From: an uncultured Magnetococcales bacterium
Lineage (GTDB): Bacteria; Pseudomonadota; Magnetococcia; Magnetococcales; Magnetaquicoccaceae
Length of the DNA stretch: 19,124 nucleotides
NCBI GenBank assembly: GCA_903913345.1
Contig: CAIWLA010000460.1
Coordinates: 1-19,124 of the forward strand
Direction of reading: 5' to 3'
Under the pieces are notes generated by a model that was given only the letters and a program-made list of their open reading frames with translations, was not told where the DNA came from and made no database searches. The position numbers and the translations under genes were made by a program. Every line of letters begins with the position of its first letter. Positions within the stretch are counted from its first letter, which is position 1. This document shows positions 8,514 to 15,395 of the stretch, in pieces.

Positions 8514-9617
8514 GTGCCGGATTTTTTTTATTATGTGACGGTGGTCGGATGGCTGGTGGTGGTGGTGGCTCTCTCCTGGCTTTTCCGTCGTCGCTCACAG
8601 GAACAGTATATCGAAAAAATGGGGCGGATCCTGGTCAAACTGGGGGATCCCCAGGCGCAATACGGGCTGGGTGTGCAGTATCAGACCGGTCAGGGGAGAC
8701 CGCCGAATGGTCAGGAGGCCCTGAAATGGTTTCGCAAAGCCGCCGAACAAGGCCATGCCGAGGCCCAGTTTGCCTTGGCCCGGATCTACCATGGCGGAAA
8801 GGGGGTGGAGAGGGATGATCAGAAGGCCCTGCACTGGCTCCACAAGGCCGCCGAGCAGGGTCATGCCGTGGCCCAGTTGAATCTGGGACGGCTGTATCAT
8901 GGTGGCCGGGCACTCCCTCAGGACCAGGATGCGGCGGTTCGGTGGTTGCGCAGGGCGGCGGAACAGGGTCTTGCCACGGCCCAGTTTGAACTGGGCGCGC
9001 TCTACCTGGAGGGCAAGGGGATTCCCCCGGACGACCAGGAGGCGGTCAAGTGGCACCGCAAGGCGGCCGAGCAGGGGGATGCCAAGGCCCAATGCAACCT
9101 TGGCCTGATGTATCATGGCGGCAAAGGGGTGGCCCAGGATTACCAGGAGGCGGCCAAATGGTCACGCCTGGCCGCCGAGCAGGGGGATGCCAAGGCGCAG
9201 AATACCTTGGGTTTGATGTACAAGAACGGCCATGGCGTTCCCCAGGACCAGCAGGAGGCCCTGCAATGGTATCGCCAGGCGGCGGCCCAGAACGATGCCA
9301 CGGCCCAGTTCAACCTGGGCGTCAGTTATGAAAAAGGCGATGGGGTGGTCCAGGATGATCAAAAGGCGGTCTGGTGGTATCGCCAGGCGGCGGAACGGGG
9401 AGAACCGATGGCCCAGTTCAACCTGGGCGTGATGGTCGCCAAAGGCAGGGGGACGCCACAGGATATTGTCCAGGCCTATGTATGGATGACCCTGGCCGCT
9501 GCCCACGACCCTCGCCTGGCCAAGTTTTGTGCCACCCTTGCCAAACAGATGACCCCCGCCCAGATCGCCCAGGCGCGAAACCAGGCACAGGGCTGGAAAC
9601 CGGTGGGACCAGACTGA
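8514..9617 (+). CDS. Membrane-anchored Sel1-repeat protein
   Basis: About 367 aa. An N-terminal membrane helix (YYVTVVGWLVVVVALSWLF) is followed by a basic segment. Eight consecutive 36-residue Sel1-type repeats then run from GDPQAQYGLG to GEPMAQFNLG, with the usual EAxxWxRKAAEQG signature. Sel1 repeats are TPR-like helical pairs that bind proteins. The basic residues after the helix suggest the repeats are cytosolic (positive-inside rule). I favour the GTG at 8514, preceded by GGAGG at 5-nt spacing. A TTG at 8496 behind AAGGGA would add six residues. There is no catalytic domain, so it is probably an adaptor. Relatives act in envelope stress, exopolysaccharide or pilus functions, but nothing here decides which. 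It converges on the 135-aa gene with only 12 nt between stops. Confidence 0.85.
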   Translation: MPDFFYYVTVVGWLVVVVALSWLFRRRSQEQYIEKMGRILVKLGDPQAQYGLGVQYQTGQGRPPNGQEALKWFRKAAEQGHAEAQFALARIYHGGKGVERDDQKALHWLHKAAEQGHAVAQLNLGRLYHGGRALPQDQDAAVRWLRRAAEQGLATAQFELGALYLEGKGIPPDDQEAVKWHRKAAEQGDAKAQCNLGLMYHGGKGVAQDYQEAAKWSRLAAEQGDAKAQNTLGLMYKNGHGVPQDQQEALQWYRQAAAQNDATAQFNLGVSYEKGDGVVQDDQKAVWWYRQAAERGEPMAQFNLGVMVAKGRGTPQDIVQAYVWMTLAAAHDPRLAKFCATLAKQMTPAQIAQARNQAQGWKPVGPD

Positions 9618-9650
9618 AAAACCAGGACTTTATTTTTTCAGGTTTTTCAG
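9614..9650. terminator. Inverted repeat shared by two convergent genes
   Basis: CTGAAAAACC (9614-9623) and GGTTTTTCAG (9641-9650) form a perfect 10-bp stem around a 17-nt loop. The left arm includes the stop codon of the Sel1 gene. The loop holds the stop of the leftward 135-aa gene. U-rich runs lie in the 3' arm and loop rather than after the stem, so this is not a textbook terminator. Its position suggests it ends or protects both transcripts. Confidence 0.35.
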
Positions 9651-10037
9651 AACCCCATCGTGGGTGTACAAAGCGACCACACTCGACAAGAACTGACCGA
9701 AAAACTGATCGAACTCTTTCTTGTCATAATAATTATACCAAACCGCTGAAACGTGCAGCACGTTGGCCGGATCATCGATGAGCTTGATCACCCGTACACC
9801 GTGACTCAAAGAGTGATTGATGCTATTCAGCATGGCAAAAAAACGGGCCTTGTCCCTTTTCCATTTGTCATTCAGGGGCAGATCACAAAAGAATATCAGC
9901 GCACAACCCGCCTGTACGACACAAAAGGCCGGTGCATCGCCATGAGAGGCCCAAAAATCCATCTTTTTGATCTTTTCGATCAGCCAACCCTTGGCCAGCA
10001 GGTTTTTTTTAATCTTTTCCACCACGGTCTTTTTCAT
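9630..10037 (-). CDS. Hypothetical protein, 135 aa, lysine-rich
   Basis: Family not recognised. The start is the ATG at 10037, behind GAGAGAG. It overlaps the upstream gene's stop by 4 nt (ATGA), so the two are translationally coupled. The N-terminus is very basic (MKKTVVEKIKKNLLAKG). It continues with alternating strands and helices (FCVVQAGCALIFFCDLP, FFAMLNSINHSL), a valine-rich strand near HVSAVWYNYYD, and a C-terminal helix. There is no signal peptide or membrane segment. Its lysine content and AT-richer codons differ from the neighbours and may indicate acquisition. A YbjN-like or secretion-chaperone-like small alpha/beta fold is conceivable but unproven. Confidence 0.7.
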   Translation of the reverse strand: MKKTVVEKIKKNLLAKGWLIEKIKKMDFWASHGDAPAFCVVQAGCALIFFCDLPLNDKWKRDKARFFAMLNSINHSLSHGVRVIKLIDDPANVLHVSAVWYNYYDKKEFDQFFGQFLSSVVALYTHDGVLKNLKK

Positions 10038-10648
10038 GGATCGCTCTCTCTGGTATGGGGCTGGCCGGACTGCCAGGGAACCAACGGCACAAAAGAGTCC
10101 CCTTCGATGGTCATGTCCGGGTGTTCCCGGTTTTTCCTGTCTGGAGTGATGCCCAGTAACTGTAGGATTTTGCTTGGCTTGTTTCCGGGTGATCCCTCCA
10201 TGGCGACCGGGCCGAACTGCTCTCTGCACAGTTGGACCATGGCATGGGCACTCTGGTCGTTGTGTACCGTTGGCAGATAGCGTAACAGACAATCATCGAA
10301 GGGCCTATTGATTTCTTTCTCGGTCTGTTGTTTTTCCGGTACCGTCAGGCGTTGAGTGCCATTTTTGGCCTGAGTCCCCCCCTGGTCGGGCGCGAAAACG
10401 CGCTGACAGGCCTGTTGCAAATAGGTGGACGCCACCGCGCTTTGGGCGGGCTGAACCGTGTTGACCAGGCAGTCACGATACCCTGTCAGCGCAACCCGCT
10501 GTTCCTCGTCATAGCGGGTGGTTTCAGAGGCGACGGGAAGGGGAGAGAGGCTACCGAGCACGAGGGCACAGAAAAGCACCCGGATGCCACCACCGGCCCA
10601 CCGGTTTTCCGTATCCAACCTGTCCAGGAGAGATGTTCGCCTCATCAT
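10034..10648 (-). CDS. Hypothetical exported protein, about 204 aa
   Basis: Not assignable to a family. A signal peptide seems present: basic N-terminal residues, the hydrophobic core VLFCALVLGSLSPLP, and a likely cleavage after PVA or VAS at about 40. This places the mature protein in the periplasm or outside. The mature part is helical and polar, with cysteines in DCLVN, QACQRVF, DDCLLRY and LCREQF that could form two disulfides. Such paired cysteines with conserved-looking spacing resemble small periplasmic helical proteins. The start at 10648 is the first of two adjacent ATGs, neither with a strong ribosome binding site. The stop overlaps the next gene by 4 nt, so both products are likely made together. 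Confidence 0.65.
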   Translation of the reverse strand: MMRRTSLLDRLDTENRWAGGGIRVLFCALVLGSLSPLPVASETTRYDEEQRVALTGYRDCLVNTVQPAQSAVASTYLQQACQRVFAPDQGGTQAKNGTQRLTVPEKQQTEKEINRPFDDCLLRYLPTVHNDQSAHAMVQLCREQFGPVAMEGSPGNKPSKILQLLGITPDRKNREHPDMTIEGDSFVPLVPWQSGQPHTRESDP

Positions 10649-10678
10649 TTGCCCGTTTGATATGTCCCGTTAAAACGG

Positions 10679-10707
10679 TTGACAGTCTCGTCGCGTCATT
10701 GTCTAAT
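10679..10707 (+). promoter_or_regulatory. Near-consensus sigma-70 promoter
   Basis: A perfect TTGACA (10679-10684) is followed after exactly 17 nt by TCTAAT (10702-10707), one mismatch from TATAAT. Transcription would start near 10714, about 68 nt before the 90-aa gene. Just upstream of and abutting the -35 box, CCGTT-AA-AACGG (10667-10678) forms a small inverted repeat that might be an operator. The divergent exported-protein gene starts only 31 nt to the left. Confidence 0.65.
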
Positions 10708-10781
10708 ACCGGTGGGTTGGAAACAAGGCGTCTCCTGTTTCCAGCGACCATTCATTCACATCGGACAGCAAAGGATTGCCC

Positions 10782-11054
10782 GTGGAAAAAGTCTCCTATT
10801 TGCCGAATTGGCCTGAAAACCCCCTGTCACTCAAGGACTTCGAACAGTTGAAAGAGCAGTTTGAGGCCGATGGACGACAGGCGGTGGGTGTTCATCTCAC
10901 CCCGGACCAGGCGGGGTTTCTCCGTTGGGAGTTGCACCAGTTGTACGGAAAAGATCCGGGCGAGTCTCTGCCCACCCTGTTCGGTCTGGAGGTGCTCTCC
11001 AGTACGGCCCAGGAACTCTCCTTTGTCCCGGCATACCCGCAAAAGGGTGTTTGA
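10782..11054 (+). CDS. Hypothetical protein, 90 aa
   Basis: Unrecognised soluble protein. The GTG at 10782 is the preferred start because AGGA sits 6 nt before it; a TTG at 10776 is too close to that site. The sequence reads as compact alpha-helical (PLSLKDFEQLKEQFEADG, LTPDQAGFLRWELHQLYG). A short hydrophobic C-terminal part includes LFGLEVLSS. There are no cysteines, signal peptide or membrane segment. It stands alone behind a strong predicted promoter, divergent from the exported-protein unit and convergent with ubiU (31 nt between stops). Confidence 0.65.
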   Translation: MEKVSYLPNWPENPLSLKDFEQLKEQFEADGRQAVGVHLTPDQAGFLRWELHQLYGKDPGESLPTLFGLEVLSSTAQELSFVPAYPQKGV

Positions 11055-11085
11055 ATAGCTCTCTTCTGGGTGTGTGCAGGGGAGG

Positions 11086-12090
11086 CTACTGCCAATCCTC
11101 CTGATAGGTGCCCAGGGTGTGGGTCGTTCCCTCAGAGGTGGCATTGAGGGTGCGGATCCATTTGCCCTTGGGCCGAAACGTTGTCGGATCGGCATAATAG
11201 CCATCCACCGCCTCCCGCAATACCTGGGTCACGGTGGCCACATAGGATTTGGTCCGTTGCCGTCCTTCAATTTTGAGAGAGGAGACGCCTGCCTCGATCA
11301 CCTCGCCCAGCATCTCCAGAATGTTCAGGGAACCCGGTTCCTCCATGACATGGTAGACTTGCTCATTGGCGACAAAACGGCCTTTGCAGATGGTGGGATA
11401 GGCGGCATCTTCCCCTTTCGCATATTCGGCAATCAGCACCCCACCCAGACGGGTTTGCAGCCTGTCGCCCCGGTTTTCAAAACGGACCGCCCGTGCGGGA
11501 GAGCAAACTCCCTCGATGTTGGGCGACACGCCCGTGGCGTAGGAAGAGAGAAAACAGCGTCCCTCGGCCATCACGCAGAGGCCACCAAAGGCAAACACCT
11601 CCAATTCCACTGTGGTCTCTTTCCGCAGTTGGCGAATCTCCTGTACGGTCAATACCCTGGGCAGGATGACCCGGACGCAATTGAAATGTCTCTGGTAGAA
11701 GCGGATGGCCTCCGCATTGCTGGCCGAGGCCTGCACCGACAGATGAATGGGCAGGTCGGGATAGCGCGTATGGCAATAATCCAGCAGGGCAATATTGGCG
11801 AGAATGATGGCATCGGCCTTCAGACGGGCGGCCATGTCCACGGTTTGGTACCAGATGCGGGCATCATTGCCCTGGGGATAGGTGTTCAGGACCACATTCA
11901 CCCGTACACCCTTGGCGTGGGCATAGGCAATCCCGGTGGCCGCCTCCGCCTCGCTGAAGTTCAGCCCCTCAAAGTTGCGGGCGTTGGTGGCGTTGCGAAA
12001 ACCAAAATAGACCGCGTCGGCTCCATGATCCACCGCCGCCTTCAAGGACGGGAGGTTGCCAGCCGGGGCCAAAACTTCCACTCTTTTCAT
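11086..12090 (-). CDS. ubiU: Ubiquinone biosynthesis protein UbiU (U32 family)
   Basis: 334 aa, close to the usual length. The sequence follows UbiU/YhbU throughout: VLAPAGNLPSLKAAV at the N-terminus, HLSVQASASN, EVFAFGGLCVMAEGRC, and KIEGRQR near the end. The four cysteines C172, C179, C196 and C235 match the spacing of the [4Fe-4S] ligands of E. coli UbiU. With UbiV and UbiT, UbiU supports oxygen-independent hydroxylation of the ubiquinone ring, using prephenate as oxygen donor. Start: the ATG at 12090 with AGGA upstream; an extension to 12165 is not protein-like. No ubiV or ubiT is visible in the window, which is unusual because they are often adjacent. The peptidase annotation of the family is historical. 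Confidence 0.92.
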   Translation of the reverse strand: MKRVEVLAPAGNLPSLKAAVDHGADAVYFGFRNATNARNFEGLNFSEAEAATGIAYAHAKGVRVNVVLNTYPQGNDARIWYQTVDMAARLKADAIILANIALLDYCHTRYPDLPIHLSVQASASNAEAIRFYQRHFNCVRVILPRVLTVQEIRQLRKETTVELEVFAFGGLCVMAEGRCFLSSYATGVSPNIEGVCSPARAVRFENRGDRLQTRLGGVLIAEYAKGEDAAYPTICKGRFVANEQVYHVMEEPGSLNILEMLGEVIEAGVSSLKIEGRQRTKSYVATVTQVLREAVDGYYADPTTFRPKGKWIRTLNATSEGTTHTLGTYQEDWQ

Positions 12091-12140
12091 GTTGTCCTTC
12101 CTGAGGTTGCCGGGTTTGAAACCAAAGCCTGCCATCCGGC

Positions 12141-12170
12141 ATTCTAAGCCTATCCCACTCGCCATGGCAA
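12141..12170 (-). promoter_or_regulatory. Candidate promoter for ubiU
   Basis: On the reverse strand TTGCCA (12170-12165) and TAGAAT (12146-12141) are separated by 18 nt, matching sigma-70 boxes at 4/6 and 5/6. Transcription would begin near 12134, about 44 nt before the ubiU start. This is plausible but not strong. Confidence 0.4.
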
Positions 12171-12383
12171 GGCAAAGGAGTGGCCACGCGGATCGGCAGG
12201 GTACAGCGGCAAGATCATGGCGCGCCGCCGTCAGAATCCCTGAAACGGGCCGGAATGGAAGAGAAGACAGGAAATAATTATTTTAAATGACAGATAGATG
12301 CAAGTATGGTCGATTTTTTGCTTGGATACTGGCGACCCAATCCGTGTTGTCGTTCAAAAAAGTTTAATGGTGGAGCCAAACGC
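12171..12383. other. Intergenic region upstream of the ankyrin gene
   Basis: About 210 bases lie between the candidate ubiU promoter and the ankyrin gene start. They contain an AT-rich island (12271-12290) in otherwise GC-rich DNA, centred on a perfect 12-bp palindrome AAATAATTATTT (12272-12283). Such a site could bind a regulator or bend DNA. A frame upstream of the ankyrin start (12306-12383) is open but not protein-like. Confidence 0.35.
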
Positions 12384-13487
12384 ATGTTCATTGACCAAAA
12401 GAGATCTTTTTTCAAGCAAAACCGCCTCCTTTTTTTGCTGGGTTCCCTGCTTCTGCCTCTGCTGGTAGCGGTTGACAACGAGTTGCATTCCGCCGTGGAG
12501 AGTGAGGGGAGCAAGCCGAGTACCGTTCAGAAACGTCCCACCCGAACGGCCCTGCATAAGGCCATCGAAGAGGGGAGGATTCCAGAGGCGTTGCGGTTGG
12601 TCGCTTCCGGTGCGGCGGTCAACGCACAGGACGGTTTTGGTTTGACGCCGATCCATTTTGCCGTCATCAAGGGGGATCTCTCTCTGGTCAAGGAGCTGCT
12701 TGCCCACAAGGCGGATGTCAGTGCCCATGACCGACGTGGAGATACACCGCTGCACATGGTCGCCGCCAACAATGGTTCCGTGGTGTTGGCCCGTCTTTTA
12801 CTGGAGGCGGGTGCGAGTCCCAATGCGGCCAACAGTGATGGCAGCACCCCGCTGCATTGGGCGGCCAGCGAGGGGAATCTCCCCCTGCTCAAGCTCTTGC
12901 TGGAAAAGGGGGGCAACCTGAATGCCCGTGATCTGAAGGGGGATTCCGTTCTGCACTGGGCTGTGGAAGAGGGTCGCCAACCGATTGCCGAGTGCCTGGT
13001 GGCGGCCGGTGCCGATCCCAATATAAAAAATCATTATGACCGGACCCCGCTGCACTGGGCGGCCCGCCGGGGACATCTGGCTCTGGCAGAATTTTTGCTC
13101 TCGAAAGGGGCCGTGAGCGATGCGCGCGCCACGGCTGGAGACACCCCTTTGCACTGGGCGGCGGCGGAGGGTCATTTGGAGCTGGTCGCCTTGCTGGCGA
13201 AGCCGTCATCCAACGTCAATATCAAGGCGCAGTTTGGCGAAACCCCTTTGCACTGGGCGGTGTTGCGTGGGCATGATGCGGTGGTGGCCTTCCTGGTCGA
13301 GCATGGGGCCGATGCCAACGTGGCCGACGAGATGGGCAACACCCCACGCAGTCTGGCACGGGACAAGGGCAATGAGACCATCGTCAATCTTTTGAATGCC
13401 AAAGAGATGGTGCAATCCGCCAACCACAGTACGATGGCAGAGACGCCCATTCGTGTGGCCCTGGCAACGGAAAAAACGGCCCGCTGA
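12384..13487 (+). CDS. Exported or anchored ankyrin-repeat protein
   Basis: 367 aa. The start is the ATG at 12384, with GGAG about 9 nt upstream. A basic N-terminus (QKRSFFKQNR) and a hydrophobic stretch (LLFLLGSLLLPLLVAV) act as signal peptide or membrane anchor, so the repeats are probably periplasmic. Eight full ankyrin repeats and a ninth partial one follow from about residue 54, several with the consensus TPLHWAA and GHxxLxxxLL. No enzymatic domain is seen. The last 30 residues are repeat-free. Ankyrin proteins bind other proteins; the partner is unknown. Periplasmic ankyrin proteins in some proteobacteria protect catalase or other enzymes, but no such neighbour is here. It ends 17 nt from the convergent methyltransferase gene. 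Confidence 0.88.
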   Translation: MFIDQKRSFFKQNRLLFLLGSLLLPLLVAVDNELHSAVESEGSKPSTVQKRPTRTALHKAIEEGRIPEALRLVASGAAVNAQDGFGLTPIHFAVIKGDLSLVKELLAHKADVSAHDRRGDTPLHMVAANNGSVVLARLLLEAGASPNAANSDGSTPLHWAASEGNLPLLKLLLEKGGNLNARDLKGDSVLHWAVEEGRQPIAECLVAAGADPNIKNHYDRTPLHWAARRGHLALAEFLLSKGAVSDARATAGDTPLHWAAAEGHLELVALLAKPSSNVNIKAQFGETPLHWAVLRGHDAVVAFLVEHGADANVADEMGNTPRSLARDKGNETIVNLLNAKEMVQSANHSTMAETPIRVALATEKTAR

Positions 13488-13504
13488 CGTCTGTTTCTGC
13501 CGAA

Positions 13505-14500
13505 TCAGGGCCTCTTTTGGGCCGTCATCAGGGATGGCTGGGCGAAACAGTCGATAAACCGCACCGCCACAAATCCCGCCTCCCGCAACCAGTCGCCCAT
13601 CTCCTCGAAGGTATAACAGTTGCCCTGTTCCGTATTGACCAGCATATTGATGGCAAAGAGGGCGCGATCCGGTGGTCCCGTGCGACCGGGATTGATCATC
13701 GTCCCGTGAATGATCACCAGTCCGCCTGGGTTGAGGCTGGCATGTACCTTTTTCAATAGCGACCGGTCGCGCGCCTCACCCTCCATGTGCAGCACGTTGG
13801 AGATCAAGGCCACATCGTATGGGCGATCCAGCGGCCGTTCATCCTGAAAGAGATCCACGCACTGAAAACCGATCCGTGCCGCAAATTCGCCTTTTTCCAC
13901 CATCGGTTGTGCCGTGGCCACGGTCAGCGGCAGATCCGCCACCACTGCCTGCATCTGGGGATTGACCCGCAAAATTTCTTCACAGTAGACCCCCGGTCCT
14001 CCCCCCAGATCGACCAGGGTATGATACCCGGAGAGATCCAACTGTTGCGCGATAATCCGTGCATTGAGACGACCCAGTTCGGCCATGGCACCGATAAAGA
14101 CGGCATTTTTCTCGGCAGACCCCGCCACCAGATGCTCCTCTGCCCGCCGAACGGCTCGACCCGTGCGCACGGCCTCTTCCAGTCGAGACCAGACGGTCAT
14201 GAGATCATCCAGATGATCCAGGGAGGCCCCCCGATACCCTTCTCCATCGGGAGAGAGATGCCGTCTGGACAATGCCGTGTTGTGGTAGACCGTTGCCTCT
14301 TTGCCCAGCAGTTCCAATGCCACCAGGGCATCCAGCAGAATCGTCACCCCCCGCACGGAACAGGCCAGGCGATCGGCCACGACCGCCGCCGTGAGACGTT
14401 CCCCTCCCAAAACCCGAAAAACCCCCAAACGGTGGGCGGTCAACAGGGCCTCTGCCCGCTGAAACCCCCGCGCCATATCCATCAATTGGGTCAGATCCAT
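13505..14500 (-). CDS. SAM-dependent O-methyltransferase (COMT/BchU-like)
   Basis: 331 aa. The N-terminal winged-helix dimerisation domain (about 1-100) includes ALLTAHRLGVFRVLG and AVVADRLACSVRGVTILLDAL, as in the plant COMT and hydroxyneurosporene methyltransferase group. The catalytic domain has SAM motif I VDLGGGPGVY (about 166-175), an acidic residue in AVVADLP, and VALISNVLHM. Then NPGGLVIIHGTMINPGRTGP and the conserved C-terminal block YTFEEMGDWLREAGF follow. Members methylate hydroxyl groups of aromatic or polyketide-like small molecules. The substrate cannot be read from sequence. Nearby ubiU and ubiX make a quinone or related aromatic possible, but this family is distinct from UbiG and UbiE. 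Start: the ATG at 14500 with GAGAGGA about 9 nt before it. Confidence 0.85.
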   Translation of the reverse strand: MDLTQLMDMARGFQRAEALLTAHRLGVFRVLGGERLTAAVVADRLACSVRGVTILLDALVALELLGKEATVYHNTALSRRHLSPDGEGYRGASLDHLDDLMTVWSRLEEAVRTGRAVRRAEEHLVAGSAEKNAVFIGAMAELGRLNARIIAQQLDLSGYHTLVDLGGGPGVYCEEILRVNPQMQAVVADLPLTVATAQPMVEKGEFAARIGFQCVDLFQDERPLDRPYDVALISNVLHMEGEARDRSLLKKVHASLNPGGLVIIHGTMINPGRTGPPDRALFAINMLVNTEQGNCYTFEEMGDWLREAGFVAVRFIDCFAQPSLMTAQKRP

Positions 14501-14530
14501 GATGGTTTATCCTCTCTTTTCTGTATGCTG

Positions 14531-14736
14531 TTTAAACCGCAACCAGCATGGGATGCATCGTATTGTGGGTCCAGGGGCAAAGCCCTTGGTGGAGATCTCT
14601 TCGACTTTACGAAAGATTTTGTAGGGGCTTTGCCCCCACACCCCCACTGGGGGAGATAATCTCCCCCAGACCCCCATGCACCTTTTTGCAAATGAATACC
14701 AGAAAACGGCATATCCCAAAACAGGAGCGGTTTAGA
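14531..14736. repeat. Palindrome-rich, MITE-like intergenic repeat
   Basis: A 206-bp non-coding element bounded by imperfect terminal inverted repeats, TTTAAACCGC (14531-14540) and GCGGTTTAGA (14727-14736), matching at 9 of 10 positions. Inside, GCATGGG near the left end is inverted as CCCATGC near the right. GGGGCAAAGCCC near 14576 recurs inverted as GGGGCTTTGCCCC near 14625. CTGGGGGAGAT-A-ATCTCCCCCAG (14647-14669) is a perfect 11-bp stem with one central base. Short open frames across it are spurious. No target-site duplication is evident. It starts 17 nt after the ubiX stop and may also end that transcript. Confidence 0.65.
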
Positions 14737-14753
14737 TCATGATCGGCCCCCTC

Positions 14754-15383
14754 TCACCCCTTCGGCGGCCATGCGGGGGCGAAGGTGTGGGCAATCCGCA
14801 GTTGATCCAGGATCCGCGCGACAATAAAATCCAGTAAATCCTCCAGCTTGTCTGGTCGTTGGTAAAAACCGGGTGCAGCGGGCAGGATGATCACCCCCAG
14901 GCGGGCCAGGGAGAGCATGTTTTCCAGATGAATGGCCGAAAACGGGGCCTCACGGGGGACCAGAATCAAGGGACGGTGCTCCTTGATCATCACATCCGCC
15001 GCCCGTTCCAGCAGATTGTCCGACAGGCCATGGGCAATGCTGGCCAGGGTGCCCATGGAACAGGGGCAGACCACCATCGAGCGGGAACCCGCTGTCCCGG
15101 AGGCCATGGGAGCCAGCCAATCCTGGTTGGCAAAATGGCGCAAACCGGAGAGATCAACCGCCTGACCCATCCCTTGAAAATAACGGCCCAACGCCTGGAT
15201 GACCACCGCACCATCCCCCTGGAGATCCAGGTCACACTCCTGACGCAACACCAACCGGGCGGCATCGGAAATCAGCAGATCAACCCGCTGTTGCAACACC
15301 AGCAGCGCGTGGACCAGACGCAATCCATACTGTGCCCCGGAGGCCCCCGTCCAGGCGACCGTGATCAGATTTCTGCTGAGCAT
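14754..15383 (-). CDS. ubiX: Flavin prenyltransferase UbiX
   Basis: 209 aa, normal for the family. UbiX joins dimethylallyl phosphate to FMN to make the prenylated flavin cofactor of UbiD-type decarboxylases. Signature motifs are TGASGA (12-17), CPCSMGTLA (106-114), LLERAADVMIKEHRPLIL, and PREAPFSAIHLENM from 143, all forming the FMN and prenyl-phosphate site. The start ATG at 15383 has GGAGG at about 7 nt, lying just after the ychF stop; only 12 nt separate the two genes, so it belongs to the prs-rplY-pth-ychF-ubiX cluster. No ubiD is visible here. The product is a cytosolic dodecamer in studied homologues. Confidence 0.93.
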   Translation of the reverse strand: MLSRNLITVAWTGASGAQYGLRLVHALLVLQQRVDLLISDAARLVLRQECDLDLQGDGAVVIQALGRYFQGMGQAVDLSGLRHFANQDWLAPMASGTAGSRSMVVCPCSMGTLASIAHGLSDNLLERAADVMIKEHRPLILVPREAPFSAIHLENMLSLARLGVIILPAAPGFYQRPDKLEDLLDFIVARILDQLRIAHTFAPAWPPKG

Positions 15384-15395
15384 AACTGGCCTCCA

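Noticed and set aside
11074..12147. 357-codon forward frame opposite ubiU
   Set aside because: The reverse strand has a full UbiU with all iron-sulfur cysteines; the forward frame is a mirror artefact.
14491..14742. Short frames across the 14.5-14.7 kb repeat
   Set aside because: They arise from the G- and C-rich palindromes, lack ribosome binding sites, and give Trp/Gly/Pro-rich nonsense peptides.
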